Below, piece after piece: positions 5,322-7,787 of a stretch of DNA of 7,787 bases (positions within the stretch are counted from its first letter, which is position 1; each line of letters starts with the position of its first letter). The notes beneath the pieces are model-generated. The model made no database searches. It saw only the letters and a program-made list of their open reading frames with translations, and was not told the DNA's origin. The stretch is from Betaproteobacteria bacterium. GTDB lineage: Bacteria > Pseudomonadota > Gammaproteobacteria > Burkholderiales > SG8-39. The position numbers and the translations under genes were made by a program. Location: assembly GCA_009693345.1 (NCBI GenBank), contig SHXL01000132.1:1-7787 (forward strand), in the 5' to 3' direction.

Positions 5322-6618
5322 CCTCCTCGAGGTCCTCGTCGCGCAGGCTGCCGGCGGCGGCTTTCAGCCGCAAGTGGCTGGTAATGGTGTTGTAGCGCGC
5401 CACCGCGAGATCGCGCCGCGTCGAGAACAGCTGCTGCTGCGCGTTCAGCACGTCGATGTTGATGCGCACGCCGACTTCGTAGCCTAGCTTGTTCGAATCG
5501 AGCGCGCTCTGCGAGGACACCAGCGCCTGTTCCAGCGCGCGCACCTGCGCCACGCCGCTGATCACCGCGAGGAAGGACTGTTGCGCGCTCAGCACGCTCG
5601 AGCGCCTGGCGTTCGCCAGGTCCTGCTTCGCTTTTTCGTAATTGGCGGCCGCTTCCCGTTCGCGCGAGCTAATGCCGCCGCCCTGATAGAGCGGCACCGC
5701 GAACTGCAAACCGAAAGTTCCAACGTTCAGCTGGGAACTACTTGCGGTGGTGGTCGATCCGGTCTGCTCGGTCTGGCCGTAGGTCGCCACCAGATCTACC
5801 GTCGGATAGTGGCCGGCGCTTGCGGACCTGGCCTGGAGGCTCGCAATCTGCGCAGCCGCATCCTGTATCTCCACCGGATAGGCCTGCTTTTCGGTAAGCG
5901 CCACCCAGTCGTTCATGTTGTTGGGGCTAGGCGGCGACAGTTGTATCTGTGCGCGCAGCTGCCGCAGGGCGGCATAGTCCCTGCCGGTGATCTGGGAAAG
6001 CGCCTTCTTCTTGTTGTCGAGATCGTTCTGCGCGGAAATTTCCTGCGCCACCGACAGGTCGTAGCGCGCCTGGGCCTCGTGCGTGTCGGTGATCGTGGCG
6101 GTGCCGACCTCGAAATTGCGCTTCGCCTGCGCCAGCTGCTCGCTGATCGCCGTCTTCTGCGCCCCGACCAGGGCAAGCGTGTCCTGGGAAGCGAGGACAT
6201 CGAAATAGGCTTGGGCGACGCGCACGATCAGATCCTGGCCCGCCTGGCCGAATACCGCCTCCGATTGCCGGACCTGCTGCTCTGCCTGGTCGAACTGCAG
6301 CCAGTTCTGCGCCCGGTATACCGGCTGCGATAAGGACAACTGATAGTTGCGGTTGTAGAACGTGCGCGCGCTCTGCGGCAGCGGGTTCGGTCCATACGGG
6401 CTTATGCCCAAGTGGTTCGTCGTGGTGCCGGCCGTGGCGTTTAGCGAGGGCAGGAGCAGGGCGCGACCCTGCGGCAGTTTCTCCAGTCCCGCCTGCAGCG
6501 CATGGCGTGCCGCGGCGAACTGCGCATCGTAGGCCTTGGCATCGCGGTAGACCTGCTGCAGGTCCTGCGCCGCCGCCGGTAGCGCGAGTAAAAAGAACGC
6601 GAAAATGACAATGCGCAT
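5299..6618 (-). CDS. tolC: TolC-family outer membrane channel protein
   Basis: The 439-residue product is a TolC-family outer-membrane factor of the usual length. It would trimerise into a beta-barrel with a long periplasmic alpha-helical tunnel. The signal peptide MRIVIFAFFLLALPAAA ends with a likely cut before Gln18. Two related halves are visible. The first has YQLSLSQPVY, the long helical stretch AYFDVLASQDTLALVGAQ and NFEVGTATITDTHEAQARYD. The second has LQFAVPLYQGGGISSRE, QQSFLAVISGVAQVRALE and LGYEVGVRINIDVLNAQQQL. These repeat the typical 'VG-x-DxL-A' pattern. No lipobox cysteine is present, so it is TolC-like rather than OprM-like. AAGGCG, six bases before the ATG, overlaps the stop of the methyltransferase gene. 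It closes an RND-methyltransferase-TolC gene series and probably serves that pump, and possibly other exporters too. Confidence 0.92.
   Translation of the reverse strand: MRIVIFAFFLLALPAAAQDLQQVYRDAKAYDAQFAAARHALQAGLEKLPQGRALLLPSLNATAGTTTNHLGISPYGPNPLPQSARTFYNRNYQLSLSQPVYRAQNWLQFDQAEQQVRQSEAVFGQAGQDLIVRVAQAYFDVLASQDTLALVGAQKTAISEQLAQAKRNFEVGTATITDTHEAQARYDLSVAQEISAQNDLDNKKKALSQITGRDYAALRQLRAQIQLSPPSPNNMNDWVALTEKQAYPVEIQDAAAQIASLQARSASAGHYPTVDLVATYGQTEQTGSTTTASSSQLNVGTFGLQFAVPLYQGGGISSREREAAANYEKAKQDLANARRSSVLSAQQSFLAVISGVAQVRALEQALVSSQSALDSNKLGYEVGVRINIDVLNAQQQLFSTRRDLAVARYNTITSHLRLKAAAGSLRDEDLEEVNRALQP
5320..5334. repeat. Inverted repeat at the waaA/tolC convergent junction
   Basis: GACCTC (5320-5325) and GAGGTC (5329-5334) pair around CTC, starting within the waaA stop codon and lying in the last codons of tolC. 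The stem is short and has no T-run on either strand, so it is not a standard terminator. No better candidate is visible near the junction. Confidence 0.3.
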
Positions 6619-6628
6619 CGATATCGCC

Positions 6629-7294
6629 TTAAAGGGTGAAGCGCCGGGGTTGTTCGCAATTGGCGAGCGGCGCGAGCAGCGTCTCGAACAGTTCGACGGT
6701 GTGCAATGCGCCCGGGGCGGTGCAGGTGATGATCTTCGCGCTCATGACCGGCGCTTCGCCGACCACCGCGAAGGCGCGCCCGCCGGGCGCGAGCGCATCG
6801 AGCAATCCCTTCGGCAGCAGCGGCACCGAACCGGTGAGCACCACGATGTCGAAAGGGCCGCCGTAGGGAAACTCCCGCGGCACACCGCTCGCACCGTCGC
6901 CAGTTGCGAGGGTGACATTGTCGAGGCCATGGCGCACGATGTTCGCCTTGCCAAAGGCAGCGAGCGCGGGCCGGATTTCGACCGAATAGACGTGCGCCGA
7001 CCGGTGCGCGAGCAGCGCGGTGAAGTAGCCGCTGCCGGTACCGACCTCGAGCACCCGGTCGCTGCGCTTGGGAGCAAGCTCCTGCAGCACGCGAGCCTCC
7101 AGCTTGGGAGGCCACATCTTCTCGCCCTCCCCGATGGGGATTTCCATGTCCGAGAAGGCGAGATTGCGGCAGGACAACGGGACAAATTCCTCCCGCGGCA
7201 CGGTATAGAGCAGGTCAAGCACGCCCTGATCCAGCACCTCCCAAGGGCGGATCTGCTGCTCGACCATGTTGCTGCGGGCCAATTCGAGATTCAT
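6629..7294 (-). CDS. Pcm-like class I SAM-dependent methyltransferase lacking the isoaspartate active-site motif
   Basis: The 221-residue product is homologous overall to protein-L-isoaspartate O-methyltransferase. ARSNMVEQQIRPWEV (6-20) is its N-terminal hallmark, VLEVGTGSGYFTALLAH (81-97) is the S-adenosylmethionine loop, VYSVEI (102-107) holds the acidic ribose-binding residue, and GDGASG (132-137) and FDIVVLTGSVPLLP follow. The usual Q-T-I-S-Q-P active-site segment is replaced by EGEKMWPPKLEARV (56-69), so the conserved Ser is a Trp (residue 61). I therefore infer that it binds the cofactor but may not repair isoaspartate. This divergent subfamily is, as I recall it, common beside tolC in betaproteobacteria. 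The ATG at 7294 follows the RND stop by one base without a Shine-Dalgarno, suggesting reinitiation. A TTG at 7354 would overlap the RND gene by 59 bases and is disfavoured. Confidence 0.85.
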   Translation of the reverse strand: MNLELARSNMVEQQIRPWEVLDQGVLDLLYTVPREEFVPLSCRNLAFSDMEIPIGEGEKMWPPKLEARVLQELAPKRSDRVLEVGTGSGYFTALLAHRSAHVYSVEIRPALAAFGKANIVRHGLDNVTLATGDGASGVPREFPYGGPFDIVVLTGSVPLLPKGLLDALAPGGRAFAVVGEAPVMSAKIITCTAPGALHTVELFETLLAPLANCEQPRRFTL

Positions 7295-7295
7295 G

Positions 7296-7787
7296 TCACG
7301 CGCTGGTGCCGGGGGAAGCCGCAATCTTACCAAAGCGCTTCGCCCAGGCGGCAAGATCGTCCAAGTAGGTGTAGATCACCGGCACCACCACCAGGGTGAG
7401 CAGGCCGGAGGTAATCACGCCGCCAATCACCGCCTGCCCCATGGGAGAGCGCTGCTCGCCGCCTTCGCCCAGGCCAAGCGCGAGCGGGATCATGCCGAAG
7501 ATCATCGCCAGCGTGGTCATCAGGATCGGCCGCAGCCGGATCCTGCCCGCCGCGAGGACCGCCTCAAGACGCGCTTTCCCGGCGCGTCGCTCCTGGTTAA
7601 CGAAATCCACCAGCAGGATCGCGTTCTTGGTCACCAGGCCCATCAGCATGATGAAGCCGATGATGGAAAAGATATTGAGCGTCGAGCGGAAGAGGATCAG
7701 CGCCAGCACCACGCCGATCAGCGACAGCGGCAGCGACATCATGATCGCCACCGGCTGGATGAAGCTGCCGAACTGCGAGGCGAGGAT
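7296..7787 (-). CDS. RND efflux transporter permease subunit, C-terminal part (runs off right edge)
   Basis: The last 163 residues of an HAE-1/AcrB-type proton-driven pump of the inner membrane are present; the family has about 1,000-1,050 residues. The frame is open to the window edge, starting ILASQFGSFIQPVAIMMSLP. The segment covers the final transmembrane helices: LIGVVLALILF, the strongly conserved FSIIGFIMLMGLVTKNAILLVDF (split here as FSIIGFIMLMG and LVTKNAILLVDF), then RLRPILMTTLAMIFGMIPLAL, MGQAVIGGVITSG, and LLTLVVVPVIYTYL. A short polar cytoplasmic tail follows. Substrate cannot be predicted, because the porter domain is outside the window. It is followed after one base by the Pcm-like gene and then tolC, so an adaptor gene is expected upstream of it, beyond the right edge. 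Confidence 0.92.
   Translation of the reverse strand: MLASQFGSFIQPVAIMMSLPLSLIGVVLALILFRSTLNIFSIIGFIMLMGLVTKNAILLVDFVNQERRAGKARLEAVLAAGRIRLRPILMTTLAMIFGMIPLALGLGEGGEQRSPMGQAVIGGVITSGLLTLVVVPVIYTYLDDLAAWAKRFGKIAASPGTSA

Noticed and set aside
7295..7354. TTG start at 7354 for the Pcm-like gene
   Set aside because: It would overlap the end of the RND gene by 59 bases and add 20 residues rich in Pro and Arg; the ATG at 7294 begins exactly where the family's N-terminal motif is expected.

Overview
This is a gene-dense, GC-rich window with no rRNA, tRNA, CRISPR array or insertion sequence that I can see. It comes from a Gram-negative bacterium, most likely a betaproteobacterium. The evidence is a set of lipopolysaccharide (LPS) inner-core genes (waaC, waaA and a WaaE-like glycosyltransferase), a TolC outer-membrane channel, an RND pump, and the side-by-side placement of waaA, tolC and a divergent Pcm-like methyltransferase. 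The assignment rests on gene content and order and was not tested by a search.

Left block, all on the minus strand and read right to left: a WaaE-like family 2 glycosyltransferase (2308-3084), a two-gene toxin-antitoxin module of the TumE (DUF6516) type with a winged-helix antitoxin (1971-2255 and 1603-1974), manC for GDP-mannose synthesis (126-1571), and the first 16 codons of a Phd/YefM-type antitoxin that runs off the left edge (1-50). ManC is therefore flanked on both sides by toxin-antitoxin genes. Both flanks are lower in GC than the core (hand counts: 46% over 1-100, 56% over 1981-2280, 69% over 4261-4560), as expected of acquired DNA.

Middle block, plus strand: waaC (heptosyltransferase I, 3124-4077) and waaA (Kdo transferase, 4077-5321) overlap by one base (TGATG) and build the Kdo-heptose inner core on lipid A. 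The WaaE-like gene is divergent from waaC across only 39 bases and probably adds a hexose to the same core.

Right block, minus strand: the C-terminal part of an RND efflux permease (7296-7787, continuing off the right edge), a Pcm-like methyltransferase (6629-7294) and a TolC-family channel (5299-6618), with gaps of 1 and 10 bases. This looks like one export operon. Its last gene converges on waaA, and the two coding ends overlap by 23 bases.

The most interesting signals are small. The TumE module has a consensus-like promoter overlapped by nested inverted repeats. Its predicted transcription start falls almost on the toxin ATG, giving a leaderless toxin, while the downstream antitoxin has a strong Shine-Dalgarno site. 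The Pcm-like protein lacks the usual active-site Thr-Ile-Ser motif. I do not see a wholly new multi-gene system here.
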